This document shows, piece by piece, positions 51,558 to 61,684 of a stretch of 64,000 bases of DNA. The position numbers were made by a program, and so were the translations under genes. Origin of the DNA: Corynebacterium tuberculostearicum. Lineage in GTDB: Bacteria; Actinomycetota; Actinomycetes; Mycobacteriales; Mycobacteriaceae. The stretch is taken from the NCBI RefSeq assembly GCF_030506365.1, contig NZ_CP073092.1, positions 2,046,001 through 2,110,000 of the forward strand, in the 5' to 3' direction. A model generated the notes under the pieces. It was not told the DNA's origin, made no database searches, and saw nothing but the letters and a program-made list of their open reading frames with translations. Position 1 is the stretch's first letter; each line of letters opens with the position of its first letter.

Positions 51558-53690
51558 ATGTGGCCTGTGACTACCCGCGACTTGCTTGAAGAACTCGCTC
51601 AGCGCCACGGCGTGGCCACCAGCTATACCTCCCAGTCTGGTTTCCCCGTCCACGTCGCTGAAGACACTATTGCCTATACCCTGCGCGCCTTGGGCGTGGC
51701 CATCGATGACAATCCAGACGATGCCGCACTGACGCAGCTGCTTTACGACGACTACCTGGACCGCTCCTCCCAGCCCCTCCCCCACTGCGTTGTCGCACCC
51801 CAGGGCCAAGAGCGCGGGTTCGTGGTCCACGTGCACGCGGGCGATGCCGCCAACGTACACATTGAGCTGGAGGAAGGAGGCACCCGCGAGGTCTACCAAG
51901 ACCCCAATGACGCCCCGGATGCTGACGTTGATGGCACCCTGTGGGGCGAGGCGAGCTTCCACATCCCCGGCGATCTGCCCATGGGGTACCACGAGTTGGT
52001 GTTGGAGTCTGGGGGCATCGGCAAGCATGCCTGCCCGCTGATTATCACCCCGGCGCGGCTTTCCACGGCCGATGAGTTTGTGGAGCGCCCCATTAGCGGC
52101 GTGATGGCGCAGCTGTATTCGGTGCGCTCGGAGTCCTCCTGGGGCATCGGCGATTTCCAGGATTTGGGGCAGTTGGCAGAAACGTTGGCCCCGCACGCGG
52201 ATTTCTTGCTGGTCAACCCGCTGCATGCGGCCGAGCCGCTTCCGCCGGTGGAGGACTCGCCGTATCTGCCCACCACGCGGCGCTTTATCAACCCGCTCTA
52301 CCTGCACATCGAATCCATCCCGGAGCTCAAGCTCCTGCCGGAGGATTTGCAGGATGATGTGCGCGAGCTGGCCGAGGAGTTTCGCCAGCGCAATCGCAGC
52401 GCCGAGGAGATTGACCGCGACACCATTTTTGAGGCCAAGCTGCAGGTGCTGCGCGAGCTCTTTAACTACCAGCCCTCCCCGGAGCGCGAAGAGGCCTTCG
52501 TGCGCTACGCCCGCGAGGAGGGCCGTGGCCTGCGCGATTTCGCATATTGGTGCGCGCAACAAGAGGCCGCCGCACAGTCGGGCCAGCGCCATGCCGAAGG
52601 CCTGGACATGGACAAGCTCACGCGCTTTTATTCCTGGCTGCAGTTCCTGTGCGATGAGCAGCTGGCCGCCGCGCAGCAGCGCGCGCTCGATGCCGGCATG
52701 CGCCTGGGCCTGGTGACTGATCTTGCCGTGGGTGTGCACCCAGGCGGCGCCGATGCCGTGAACCTCACTGAGTATTTGGCGCCGCAGTGCTCGGTGGGTG
52801 CCCCGCCGGATGACTACAACCAGCAGGGTCAGGATTGGTCGCAGCCGCCGTGGCACCCGCAGCGCCTGGCCGCCGCGGGCTATGCCCCGTGGCGCGAGAT
52901 GCTCTCCACCGTGCTCCGCCATGCCGGCGGCGTGCGCGTGGACCACATCTTAGGGCTTTTCCGTCTGTATTGGATCCCGCGCATGGCCAGCCCGCTGACG
53001 GGCACCTATGTCTCCTATGACTTTGAAGCCATGGTGGGCATCTTGGCACTAGAGGCGCAGCGCGCCGGTGCGGTGGTCATCGGTGAGGACCTCGGCACCG
53101 TCGAGCCGTGGGTACAAGACGTGCTCGCGCAGAAGGCGGTGCTGGGTACCTCCATCGTGTGGTTTGAGCGCGACGATGATGACTACTCCCCGCTGCCGCA
53201 GGACAAGTATCGCCAGCTGGCGCTGTCCTCAGTCAATACCCACGATCTGCCGCCGACCTTGGCGTACCTGCGCGGCGATCATATTTCGCTCCGCGCGCGC
53301 TTAGGCGTGCTGACCCGCTCGGTCGAGGACGAGCAGCGCGATGACATCGAGTGGCAGGCCCGCGTATTGGGCGCGGTAGCGGACCGAGGCCTCTTGCCGC
53401 AGCGCGATTACCTCGTAGATCCGGCAGAGCGCGCTTCTCGCGGCGCGGAGGAGGATATAAGTGAAGCACTGCATCGCTATATCGTAGGTACACCTTCGGC
53501 TCTTGCGTGCACCAGCTTGGTGGACATGGTGGGTGATGTGCGCGCACAAAATCAGCCGGGTACCACGCACGAACTTTATCCCAATTGGTGCGTGCCGCTG
53601 TGTGATACCAACGGCGCTCCCCTGCTCATTGAGGATCTCCCTAGCCTGGAATTCTTCCAGCGCTTAGAGGCCACCAGCCGGAAAGCATAA
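51558..53690 (+). CDS. malQ: 4-alpha-glucanotransferase MalQ
   Basis: It transfers glucan chains between maltodextrins. The 710-residue GH77 protein has an N-terminal region with a beta-sandwich domain (about 60-160), then the barrel with LVTDLAVGVHPGGADAV, VRVDHILGLFRLYWIP, VIGEDLGTVEPWV and SVNTHDLPPTLAY, containing the catalytic Asp/Glu/Asp. The start may be the ATG at 51558 or a GTG three codons later. Confidence 0.95.
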   Translation: MWPVTTRDLLEELAQRHGVATSYTSQSGFPVHVAEDTIAYTLRALGVAIDDNPDDAALTQLLYDDYLDRSSQPLPHCVVAPQGQERGFVVHVHAGDAANVHIELEEGGTREVYQDPNDAPDADVDGTLWGEASFHIPGDLPMGYHELVLESGGIGKHACPLIITPARLSTADEFVERPISGVMAQLYSVRSESSWGIGDFQDLGQLAETLAPHADFLLVNPLHAAEPLPPVEDSPYLPTTRRFINPLYLHIESIPELKLLPEDLQDDVRELAEEFRQRNRSAEEIDRDTIFEAKLQVLRELFNYQPSPEREEAFVRYAREEGRGLRDFAYWCAQQEAAAQSGQRHAEGLDMDKLTRFYSWLQFLCDEQLAAAQQRALDAGMRLGLVTDLAVGVHPGGADAVNLTEYLAPQCSVGAPPDDYNQQGQDWSQPPWHPQRLAAAGYAPWREMLSTVLRHAGGVRVDHILGLFRLYWIPRMASPLTGTYVSYDFEAMVGILALEAQRAGAVVIGEDLGTVEPWVQDVLAQKAVLGTSIVWFERDDDDYSPLPQDKYRQLALSSVNTHDLPPTLAYLRGDHISLRARLGVLTRSVEDEQRDDIEWQARVLGAVADRGLLPQRDYLVDPAERASRGAEEDISEALHRYIVGTPSALACTSLVDMVGDVRAQNQPGTTHELYPNWCVPLCDTNGAPLLIEDLPSLEFFQRLEATSRKA

Positions 53691-53740
53691 AGCGGAAGGC
53701 CTAACGCCGGGCCTAGGCGCTGGTGCGGGGTGGGGCAGGT

Positions 53741-53980
53741 TTAGGTCCACAGGCCGATCAGTGCGACGACGATGACCAGCGCTATCATCGTCCACAACGT
53801 GAGCGTGACACGGGATTTGGGCAGAGCGCGCTTGCGTTTAACGGGCTGTGCACCAGGCGTGGCCGCCGAGGTAGAAGACTGGCCGGCGCGCTTGGCTTCG
53901 GGGTCCCAAAGGCCCTCGCGGGGGTTAGCGCGCAGCTCGGCGCGCTCTTGCCGTGCGCGCTCGTTATTTTCCTCAGCCAT
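53741..53980 (-). CDS. Small tail-anchored membrane protein
   Basis: The 79-residue protein is polar and basic for about 55 residues (MAEENNERARQERAELRANP) and ends in one helix WTMIALVIVVALIGLWT. Unknown family. It overlaps the upstream small gene by 8 bp, so they are coupled. Confidence 0.7.
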   Translation of the reverse strand: MAEENNERARQERAELRANPREGLWDPEAKRAGQSSTSAATPGAQPVKRKRALPKSRVTLTLWTMIALVIVVALIGLWT

Positions 53981-54188
53981 GGTGGTCTACTTTAGTGCTG
54001 TGGCTGCGTTGCTGGGAAATCATGCGTTTGCCTCGGTTGGCTATGTAGTCGACCACCCACATCAGGCACCACGCTACGACCACCATGAGTGGCACGGCGA
54101 TGGCCACCACGATGACCATTTGAATCCACACGGGCGCCTGCACCAACAATTGCGATAGCGTGCTGCCCAAGCTCGTCAACCACTCCAT
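53973..54188 (-). CDS. Small membrane protein
   Basis: The 71-residue protein has one long hydrophobic stretch (IQMVIVVAIAVPLMVVVAWC, about 22-46) and a basic tail. Unknown family, cotranscribed with the next small gene. The divergent esterase gene starts 38 bp away. Confidence 0.7.
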   Translation of the reverse strand: MEWLTSLGSTLSQLLVQAPVWIQMVIVVAIAVPLMVVVAWCLMWVVDYIANRGKRMISQQRSHSTKVDHHG

Positions 54189-54226
54189 GGCTACTTATCC
54201 TACTTGCTCGCGGTAGTCTGGCTGAC

Positions 54227-55525
54227 ATGTCGAGCGCCCAGATTCCTGTTACCGTCGCCACCGCTTCCGGCCGGATCACCGGCGTGCGCCGAGATGGCCT
54301 GCACTATTTCCATTCGGTGCGCTATTGCAACATCCCCAGCCCCTACTCTCCTGCCGAGCCATATGATCGCAGCGTCGATCAGGATGCCCGCGAACCGCAC
54401 CCAGAAGATATTGCTTTGTCCATTACTACTCCTGCCGATGCTAACGACTGCCCTGTGGTGGTCTATGTTCACGGCGGACGCTATGAGCACGGATCGCACG
54501 AGGATCCGCGGCTTTCGGGGACAAAGAATGCCCGTCACGGTGTAATCCAGGTCAACGTGGGTTATCGGGTGGGGTTGGCTGGTTTCGCGCGCTTTGACGG
54601 CGATGAGGCGGACCGCTACCGCGGCATCGATGATTGCCTCCTAGCTTTGGAATGGCTGCAGCACAATATCGAGGCCTTTGGTGGCGATAAAACCAATATC
54701 ACTTTGGTAGGCCAATCCGCTGGGGCGGCAATAAGCTTGTGGCTCGCACGCCGCGATCACTTCCGGGGCGGTTTCCGCCGCGTGCTGGCGCTCTCGCCGG
54801 CATTCCCACGCGACCGCTTCGAGCACCGCGTCACCGACCTGCGCAAGGCTCTCGGCGTGCCGGTCACGCGCCAGGCTCTAGAAAAAATGGACCCAGAATC
54901 GCTGGCCAAAGGGTATGCCAAATTCCGCAAGAAATATCGCTTCGATGTCGCGTTGGGCCCCGCGCCACTGCGGGCCGAAGAACTGGCGGATATCCCTATC
55001 GTGGTGACATCTACCCGCGATGAGTTCTATGACATGCCCCAAGCCCAGCGCATTGACAAGATGGCCCTGGCGGGCTTTATTACCAGCTATCTTTCGCCCA
55101 AGTTTGGCATTTCGCAGGGGCGCTTCAAGCAGTGGCGGCAACTGGCGCATTATGTGGATCCGCAGCAGCCGATGGGCCGGCTTATCGGTGATGCCGCAGT
55201 GCGCCGTTGGACCGCCCAGGTAGCCGAGTATGCGCCGGGACCTACGTGGATGATGGAATTTACCCGCACTGATGCCCCCGCAGTGCACTGCGCCGAGCTC
55301 GGCCCGCTTTTTGGCGGCAATGATAGCGAAGGGGAAAACAACGCCCCCGCCAAAGAGCTCAACGAGTGGCTACGCCATTTTGCCACCACGGGTGAGCCCG
55401 GATTCCCCAGCTATGGCGATGACCACCAGGTACTGGAATTTGACCTAGATACGGGCGAGCGTCGCCTAGCCTATGCCACCTTGGACTATGTGGCCGCGGC
55501 CTTTTATAACGACGAGGAGCTGTAA
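54227..55525 (+). CDS. Type-B carboxylesterase
   Basis: The 432-residue alpha/beta hydrolase has GQSAGAAISLW with nucleophile Ser164, the acidic residue in a later TRDEFYD segment, and a catalytic His probably near the C-terminal FATTGEPGFP region. The oxyanion motif is HGGR in place of HGGG. It is shorter than typical para-nitrobenzyl esterases (about 490-500). Cytoplasmic (no signal peptide); substrate unknown. Confidence 0.87.
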   Translation: MSSAQIPVTVATASGRITGVRRDGLHYFHSVRYCNIPSPYSPAEPYDRSVDQDAREPHPEDIALSITTPADANDCPVVVYVHGGRYEHGSHEDPRLSGTKNARHGVIQVNVGYRVGLAGFARFDGDEADRYRGIDDCLLALEWLQHNIEAFGGDKTNITLVGQSAGAAISLWLARRDHFRGGFRRVLALSPAFPRDRFEHRVTDLRKALGVPVTRQALEKMDPESLAKGYAKFRKKYRFDVALGPAPLRAEELADIPIVVTSTRDEFYDMPQAQRIDKMALAGFITSYLSPKFGISQGRFKQWRQLAHYVDPQQPMGRLIGDAAVRRWTAQVAEYAPGPTWMMEFTRTDAPAVHCAELGPLFGGNDSEGENNAPAKELNEWLRHFATTGEPGFPSYGDDHQVLEFDLDTGERRLAYATLDYVAAAFYNDEEL

Positions 55526-56062
55526 TTACAGCGCAGTACGCAGCTTTTCGTCCGCTAGCTCATCAATCATCCACGGGCTAAAGACGCCAGGCATGGCATC
55601 GGCGGCAGCAAAAAGCCGGGCCGGCTCAACCCACTGGTAGGAATCTACTTCCTCGGGATTGGGCTCCCACTGCGCATCGGGGGCAAGCTCGACGGTATAT
55701 ACCGGGCAGATTTCGTTTTCTACCGTGCCTGAAGAATCCACCGCGCGATAAGAAAAATCCGGCAGGATAAGCCGCGGGGTGGATAGATCTGAAGGCGCGA
55801 TGCCTAGCTCAAAGGAAGCGCGGCGCAGTACTGCAGCCGTATTCTCCTCGCCGGGAGCGGGGTGGCCGCAAAAGGCATTGGTCCACACGCCAGGCCAGGT
55901 GAGTTTGCTCAGCGCGCGGCGGGTGACGAGCACTTTGCCGCCGCAGGTTAGCCAGGCGGAGAAGGCAAAGTGCAGCGGGGTATCGGAGGTATGAACTTCG
56001 GCCTTGGGAGCGGTGCCGATGGGTTCGCCCGCGGCAGAGGCCAAGACTACAAGTTCCGTCAT
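55526..56062 (-). CDS. idi: Isopentenyl-diphosphate delta-isomerase (type I)
   Basis: It interconverts IPP and DMAPP for prenyl synthesis. The 178-residue Nudix-fold protein has the active-site Cys in TNAFCGHP, metal residues around HFAFSAWL, and the later acid in GTVENEICPVY. Its start overlaps the end of the lipoprotein gene. Its stop abuts the convergent esterase. Confidence 0.94.
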   Translation of the reverse strand: MTELVVLASAAGEPIGTAPKAEVHTSDTPLHFAFSAWLTCGGKVLVTRRALSKLTWPGVWTNAFCGHPAPGEENTAAVLRRASFELGIAPSDLSTPRLILPDFSYRAVDSSGTVENEICPVYTVELAPDAQWEPNPEEVDSYQWVEPARLFAAADAMPGVFSPWMIDELADEKLRTAL

Positions 56063-56607
56063 AGATTAAGGTCTCCTACCCAGGTCACGTTGCCTACGTG
56101 GAGGCGGGCATTCCACAGGTTGCCAGGAGTTACGTCGTAGCGGTATTGCAGATTAACCGAGGCACCCGCGCCCAACGGGTGGTCGAGTCCTGGTGGCTCC
56201 ACATCCGGGGCAGACTGCTCGTCATAGGGCAAGGAATTGATCTTGGCCCAGCCGCCATTGCCGTCGGCGCGTTCGAGGGTGGGATCTTCAAAGGCGTCGA
56301 CCGGCAAGGGCACGTCATTTTCATTTTTCAGCAGGATGGTCACTACGGAGCCACCGGAGTTGTTATCGGAATACACTCCCTGCAGTTCCCAGCTCACGCC
56401 CAAGCCCTTATCCTTTACCGGCTCGGCAAGGTTAGAGGTGACCTCTTTGTCATCGGTGTCCTTGGCCTCGTACGGGGCTTCTTCGGAGCTGGAGACGGTG
56501 ATATTGTCCCCGAGCCCTGTTTCTTCCGGCTGGAGAACACTACATCCGGTCAGGGTCACGGCGAGAGCGCTGACCACGCCTGCGCCGAGTATGTGAGAAA
56601 TTTTCAC
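56059..56607 (-). CDS. Lipoprotein with a beta-sandwich-like domain
   Basis: The 182-residue protein has a lipoprotein signal ending LTGCSVLQ (Cys about 22) and a strand-rich domain (VVTILLKNENDVPLPVDAF, YRYDVTPGNLWNARLHVG). This resembles the telokin-like DUF4352 group, but assignment is uncertain. It is anchored on the outer face of the membrane. First gene of an operon with idi. Confidence 0.75.
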   Translation of the reverse strand: MKISHILGAGVVSALAVTLTGCSVLQPEETGLGDNITVSSSEEAPYEAKDTDDKEVTSNLAEPVKDKGLGVSWELQGVYSDNNSGGSVVTILLKNENDVPLPVDAFEDPTLERADGNGGWAKINSLPYDEQSAPDVEPPGLDHPLGAGASVNLQYRYDVTPGNLWNARLHVGNVTWVGDLNL

Positions 56608-56788
56608 CGTGGATGGATCCTTTGCACGCGAAGATTGTTGTATTTCTGCACAAGTACCTTAGCCTAATCTTTCCGGAACTTAGGCATTTACTCCCGTGAA
56701 CCCCGCATGTGGCATACTAGGCAGTCGCTTAAATCTCTCATCCCCTAAAATCGCGCACTACCCGCCTTTTTGAATTGAGTATGGCTTT

Positions 56789-58699
56789 ATGAATTCCATC
56801 TTGCGCATTACTCGCAGTGCTTCTGCCCTGTGGCCCTATTACTTGGGCGTGCTACTAGCTGCCACGGTCACCGCAGTCCTAGCACTGATATCGCCCTTTT
56901 TGACGCGCCACGCTACCGATACGATCGTAGAGGCGCTTCAGACGGACGCCTCGGCCGGCGATGCACTGCGCACCGTGTTGTTATTGGCTGTGGCGCTTTT
57001 TCTTGCCGACGCCGCCAATGCCCTGTTCCGCAATATCGGCGGCTACATCGGCGATGTCATGGTCTCGCGTCTGCGCGAGATTTTGTCCACGCGCTACTTT
57101 GCCAAGCTGCTGGCCCTCCCGCAGGGCTATTACGATAACCAGGTCACCGGCACGATCATCGCCCGGCTGGATCGCTCGATTGCCAATATCACGCAGTTCG
57201 TGCAGTCCTTTGCCAATAACTTCTTTACGATGATCATCCAGACCCTCGCGGTGCTGGCCATTACCGCGTGGTATTACTGGCCGCTGGCCATCCTGCTCGC
57301 GCTGCTCTTTCCGGTCTATATGTGGCTTACCGCGCTCACCTCGAAGCGCTGGCAGAAGTTTGAGGCGGTCAAGAACGAGAGTATCGACGTCGCCAACGGC
57401 CGCTTTGCCGAGGTCATCGGCCAGGTCAAGGTGGCTAAGTCCTTCGTGAGCGAAACCCGCGAGCTCTCCCACTTTGCCAAGCGCTACCGCACCGTGGTCG
57501 ATACCACCAAGCCGCAGTCGCGCTGGTGGCACATGATGGATACCTTCCGCGGCCTAGCCATGGCCGTTATCTTCCTGGGCATTTACGGTGTAATTTTCTG
57601 GCGCACGCTCGAGGGACATTTCTCCTTGGGCGATATGGTCATGCTGCTGCAGATGGTCTCTAGCGCGAAGCAGCCAGTCTTTATGATGAGCTGGATCGTC
57701 GATACCGCCCAGCGCGCCATCGCCGGTTCCAAGGACTACTTCAAGGTCATGGAAGAAGAGCTGGAACCCACAGCCCCGCGCGAGCTGGTTGCTGCCACCA
57801 CCGGTTCGCATACCCCGCAGCTCGACCTCACCCCGGTCAGCCCGCTAGAGCCCACGCCCGGCGCGCCGGTCTTCTCCTTTGATCACGTCTCCTTCGCCTA
57901 CGAGGAGGGCAAGCCCGTGGTGGAGGATATTTCCTTCGCCGCCTCTGAGGGCCACAAGGTGGCGCTCGTGGGCGAGTCCGGCGGTGGCAAGTCCACGTTG
58001 GTCAACCTCCTGTTGGGTCTCTATCACCCGTCTGCCGGGCACCTCGATGTACTGGGGCACCGAGTAGACGATCTCACCGCCTCGCGCCTGCGCGCCTCGG
58101 TGGGTGTGGTCTTCCAGGAGTCCTACCTCTTTTCCGGCACGATTCGCGAGAACATCGCTTATGGCAAGCCGGGTGCCACGGAGGAGGAAATCGTGGACGT
58201 CGCCAAGCGCGCCAATGCCCATGAGTTCATCCAAGCCTTCCCGGACGGCTATGACACCGTCATTGGTGAGCGCGGTCTGAAGCTTTCCGGCGGGCAGAAG
58301 CAGCGCGTCTCCGTGGCGCGCGCCATGCTCAAGGACGCGCCCATCCTGGTGCTAGATGAGGCCACCTCGGCGCTGGATACCAAGTCCGAGCGCGCCGTGC
58401 AGGCCGGCCTGGATGAGCTGATGAAGGACCGCACCACGCTAATTATTGCCCACCGCCTGTCCACCATTGCGGATGTGGATACCATCATCACCCTGGATCG
58501 CGGCCGCATCGATGAGATGGGCTCGCCGGCCGAGCTCGCACAATCCGGTGGCATTTATGCCGAGTTGCTTAAGCTCACCCAATCCACCTCGGCCGCGGAC
58601 CGCCGCCGGTTGAAGAAGTATGGCTTTGTCTCGGGCTCTGCCTCCGAATCCGAGGACGCGGAGGAGGCCTCCCGCTGGGCCGACAAGGAAGATGAATAA
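56789..58699 (+). CDS. ABC exporter, fused membrane and ATPase domains
   Basis: The 636-residue half-transporter has a six-helix membrane domain (about 1-325) and an ATPase (about 365-600) with GESGGGKST, LSGGQKQRVSVARAML and ILVLDEATSALD. This is the MsbA/MDR-like type, likely working as a homodimer. No substrate clue; an efflux or lipid-export role is general knowledge for the family. Confidence 0.93.
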   Translation: MNSILRITRSASALWPYYLGVLLAATVTAVLALISPFLTRHATDTIVEALQTDASAGDALRTVLLLAVALFLADAANALFRNIGGYIGDVMVSRLREILSTRYFAKLLALPQGYYDNQVTGTIIARLDRSIANITQFVQSFANNFFTMIIQTLAVLAITAWYYWPLAILLALLFPVYMWLTALTSKRWQKFEAVKNESIDVANGRFAEVIGQVKVAKSFVSETRELSHFAKRYRTVVDTTKPQSRWWHMMDTFRGLAMAVIFLGIYGVIFWRTLEGHFSLGDMVMLLQMVSSAKQPVFMMSWIVDTAQRAIAGSKDYFKVMEEELEPTAPRELVAATTGSHTPQLDLTPVSPLEPTPGAPVFSFDHVSFAYEEGKPVVEDISFAASEGHKVALVGESGGGKSTLVNLLLGLYHPSAGHLDVLGHRVDDLTASRLRASVGVVFQESYLFSGTIRENIAYGKPGATEEEIVDVAKRANAHEFIQAFPDGYDTVIGERGLKLSGGQKQRVSVARAMLKDAPILVLDEATSALDTKSERAVQAGLDELMKDRTTLIIAHRLSTIADVDTIITLDRGRIDEMGSPAELAQSGGIYAELLKLTQSTSAADRRRLKKYGFVSGSASESEDAEEASRWADKEDE

Positions 58700-58739
58700 A
58701 AGCGCATAAAAGCGCTGGGGTGGCCGCGGGCTTCGCGTT

Positions 58740-59882
58740 ATGGTTATGGCCATGGAGTTTCCTAGCCTAGAAGAGTTGCAAGCCCGCGGAACCCGCAAGT
58801 GGACCGTCTTCGAGGAAGACGTCCTGCCGCTGTGGATCGCGGAGTCCGATTTCCCCACCGCGCCCGCTGTAAAGAAGGCGTTGGAAGACATGGTGGATAA
58901 GGAAGCCTTTGGCTATACCCCAGCGCCCAAGGCCTCGGGGCTGCGCGAAGCGGTGGCCGATTTCTACAATGACCGCTACGGCTGGCGCCCCAACTCCGAC
59001 CATATTTTCTGGATCGGCGATGTAGTGCGCGGCCTCTTGCTCGGCGTGCAGTACTTCACCCGCGAGGACTCCCCCGTGATCGTGCCAGTTCCTTCCTACC
59101 CACCGCTTTTGGAGCTGCCACGCACCGCGGGCCGCGAGAAAATCGAGACCAGCTTGGAGCTCGACGATATTGAGCGCGCCTTCCAAGCGGGCGCGGGCTC
59201 TATTTTGCTAGCCAATCCTTATAATCCGCTCGGCCGCGTGTTGGACGAGGACTACCTCACCGAGCTAGTGGAGCTGGCTGAAAAGTATGACGCGCGCATC
59301 TTGGCCGATGAAATCCACGCCCCACTGGTCTATGAGGGCCGACATATCCCGGTAGCCTCGCTCGGCGCGGCGGCCGCGGAGCGCACCATCACGGTCACCG
59401 CTACGTCTAAGGCCTTTAATACCGCCGGCCTCAAGTGCGCGCAGATGATTTTCTCCAACCCGGCCGATGTTCAGACCTGGAACTGCCTTTCTGGCGTGGC
59501 CAAGGATGGCACGGGCACCTTGGGCGTGTTGGCCGCGGAGACCGCGTACCGCGAGTGCGGCGATTTCCTCGATGAAGAGGTGGCCTACCTGCGCGAGACT
59601 CGCGATTGGTTGGTGGAGGAGCTACCCAAGCGCATCCCCGGCCTCAAGACCAGCAAGCCGGATGCCACCTACCTGCTGTGGTTGGACTTTGCCGATACCG
59701 CCATTGGCGGCAACCCGCAGCCGGCTAAGTGGCTGCGCGAGAATGCCAGGGTGGCGCTCAATGAGGGCGATACCTTCGGCACTGGCGGCCCGGGCCATGC
59801 ACGGTTGAACTTTTCTACCTCGCGCGAAATCTTGGAAGAAGCGCTCGACCGCATGGAGCGCGCCTTTGCGGCCCTCGATTAG
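58740..59882 (+). CDS. aecD: MalY/PatB-type cystathionine beta-lyase
   Basis: A PLP enzyme that cleaves cystathionine and related S-conjugates to pyruvate, ammonia and a thiol. The 380-residue fold-type-I protein has DEIHAPLVY and the PLP lysine in TATSKAFN. In C. glutamicum aecD is followed by brnQ, as here. The same family includes enzymes that release odorous thiols from sweat conjugates. Confidence 0.9.
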   Translation: MVMAMEFPSLEELQARGTRKWTVFEEDVLPLWIAESDFPTAPAVKKALEDMVDKEAFGYTPAPKASGLREAVADFYNDRYGWRPNSDHIFWIGDVVRGLLLGVQYFTREDSPVIVPVPSYPPLLELPRTAGREKIETSLELDDIERAFQAGAGSILLANPYNPLGRVLDEDYLTELVELAEKYDARILADEIHAPLVYEGRHIPVASLGAAAAERTITVTATSKAFNTAGLKCAQMIFSNPADVQTWNCLSGVAKDGTGTLGVLAAETAYRECGDFLDEEVAYLRETRDWLVEELPKRIPGLKTSKPDATYLLWLDFADTAIGGNPQPAKWLRENARVALNEGDTFGTGGPGHARLNFSTSREILEEALDRMERAFAALD

Positions 59883-60086
59883 GCCGGCCCAGCTGGAGCC
59901 ACCATGTATTCTGCGTCACCCCCACGCTTTGATTTCTCACCATGTGGGCGGTAATGTCTCATTACACGAACAGGCGTGACCCGCCACCTCGGACCGCGAA
60001 GAGGCACCCCGCCTCCGCCACCACCCTCGGCGGAATGGGAAAGCTTCCTCGCATTCTAGCTGTACATGGAAAATTAAGGAGCCACA

Positions 60087-61487
60087 ATGGCTACCCCAGT
60101 TGCGTCAAGCACCTCTAAGCCCGGCGCCACCATCGTAATTGCGTCGCTGATGCTGTTTTCGATGTTCTTCGGCGCCGGCAACCTCATCTTCCCGCCCATG
60201 GTGGGCGTTTCGGCCGGCACCAACTTTTGGCCCGCCGTCCTCGGCTTCCTGGCCGCCGGCGTTCTCCTTCCGGTCCTAGCTATTATTGCCGTTGCCATTT
60301 CTGGCCGCTCCGTGCGCGATCTGAGCTCTAACGGCGGCGCCCTCTTCGGCTTGGTCTTTTCCGTGATGGCCTACCTGGCCATCGGCGCCTTTTACGCCCT
60401 GCCGCGTACCGGCGCCGTGTCCATGGAAACCGCCATCACCCCGCTTCTGGGTTGGGAAGGAACGATGGCCAATGGCATCTTCAATATCGTCTTCTTCCTT
60501 ATCGCTTTAGTGCTGGCTTGGAGCCCAAACACCATCATCGATACCTTGGGCAAGTTCCTTACCCCAGCCCTGGTAGCGCTGTTGATCGTCCTTATCACTT
60601 TGGCCGCTTTTAGCAACGGCCGCGATCCCCAGGCCCCTACTGAGGATTATTCTTCTTCCCCCATGGTCACTGGCCTTTTTGAGGGCTATAACACCATGGA
60701 CGCGATTGCCGGCTTGGCCTTTTCCATCGTGATTGTCGCTTCCTTGCGCTCCAAGGGTTTTAAGACCCGCAAGTCCCTGGTCAACGGCACCATCACCGCC
60801 GCGCTCATTGCGGGCTTTTTGCTGGGCGCAATCTACCTGGGCTTGGCCTGGGTAGGCCAAACTATCCCTAATGGCCAGTCCTATGAGTCGGGAGCGCCCC
60901 TGCTTGCCGACGCCGCCAATCTCACCATGGGCACCATCGGCCAGGCCGTCTTCTCTGCCATCGTCATCCTGGCCTGCATGACCACCGCGGTGGGCCTTAT
61001 CACCTCCACCTCGGCCTTCTTTGAGATGCTCATGCCCAAGGTCAAGTACCACGTATGGGCGTGCCTATTTACCGCGCTGTCCATCCTCTTTGCCTTCCAG
61101 GGCCTGGATACGGTGCTGTCTATCGCGGTTCCGTTCATCACCTTCTTGTACCCACCGGCCATCTCCCTCATCGCTCTCACTCTGATCCAGCCGATGGTGA
61201 AAAAGTCCGTCGTCTTTTACTGGACCTACCGGCTGGCGCTGTGGGTATCGGTGCTGTGGTCGGCCCTGTCCGTCATCGCCGCCCAGGGTTGGGGTGCCGA
61301 CGCACTCGATCCCCTCTTGAGCCTGGCGCCCGGCCAGTCCGTGGACTTGGGCTGGATTGTTCCTACCGCTATCGCGGCAGTCATCGGCCTCGTTGTCGAT
61401 ATCGCCACCAAGGCCGGCGAGAAGCACGCCGCCGCCAACCCGCAAGCGGAAGAACCGGCCGAGGCTGAGGCCCTCGCAGAGGCCTAG
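60087..61487 (+). CDS. brnQ: Branched-chain amino acid uptake carrier BrnQ
   Basis: A sodium-coupled importer for Leu, Ile and Val. The 466-residue protein has about 12 membrane helices and the LIVCS motif FFGAGNLIFPPMVG at the start. AAGGAG lies 5-6 nt before the ATG. A gap of about 200 bp after aecD may hold its own promoter. Confidence 0.95.
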   Translation: MATPVASSTSKPGATIVIASLMLFSMFFGAGNLIFPPMVGVSAGTNFWPAVLGFLAAGVLLPVLAIIAVAISGRSVRDLSSNGGALFGLVFSVMAYLAIGAFYALPRTGAVSMETAITPLLGWEGTMANGIFNIVFFLIALVLAWSPNTIIDTLGKFLTPALVALLIVLITLAAFSNGRDPQAPTEDYSSSPMVTGLFEGYNTMDAIAGLAFSIVIVASLRSKGFKTRKSLVNGTITAALIAGFLLGAIYLGLAWVGQTIPNGQSYESGAPLLADAANLTMGTIGQAVFSAIVILACMTTAVGLITSTSAFFEMLMPKVKYHVWACLFTALSILFAFQGLDTVLSIAVPFITFLYPPAISLIALTLIQPMVKKSVVFYWTYRLALWVSVLWSALSVIAAQGWGADALDPLLSLAPGQSVDLGWIVPTAIAAVIGLVVDIATKAGEKHAAANPQAEEPAEAEALAEA

Positions 61488-61508
61488 TCGCCTTTCGCTT
61501 CCTCCACA

Positions 61509-61559
61509 CTCCCCTCCCTCTCCGCACTGCATCGCAGCGCCGAGGCGGAGGGGAGTTTT
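61509..61559 (+). terminator. Terminator of brnQ
   Basis: CTCCCCTCC (61509-61517) pairs with GGAGGGGAG (61547-61555); an inner CTGC-ATC-GCAG hairpin and a TTTT tail complete it. Confidence 0.75.
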
Positions 61560-61684
61560 CTGTGCGTCTCTAGCTCCCCACGCAGCCTTGCTGCATCGCC
61601 CCGCCCGGAATAGTCGGCCGGCGCGTACCGTTGGAAGGAGAGAACTTATAGAGCATCTACCGAAGCAAAGGAAGGCCCTCCACC

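Noticed and set aside
53741..53770. A further copy of the dispersed repeat (TTAGGTCCACAGGCCGATCAG-like)
   Set aside because: The match is short and falls in the coding end of a small membrane-protein gene with no hairpin.
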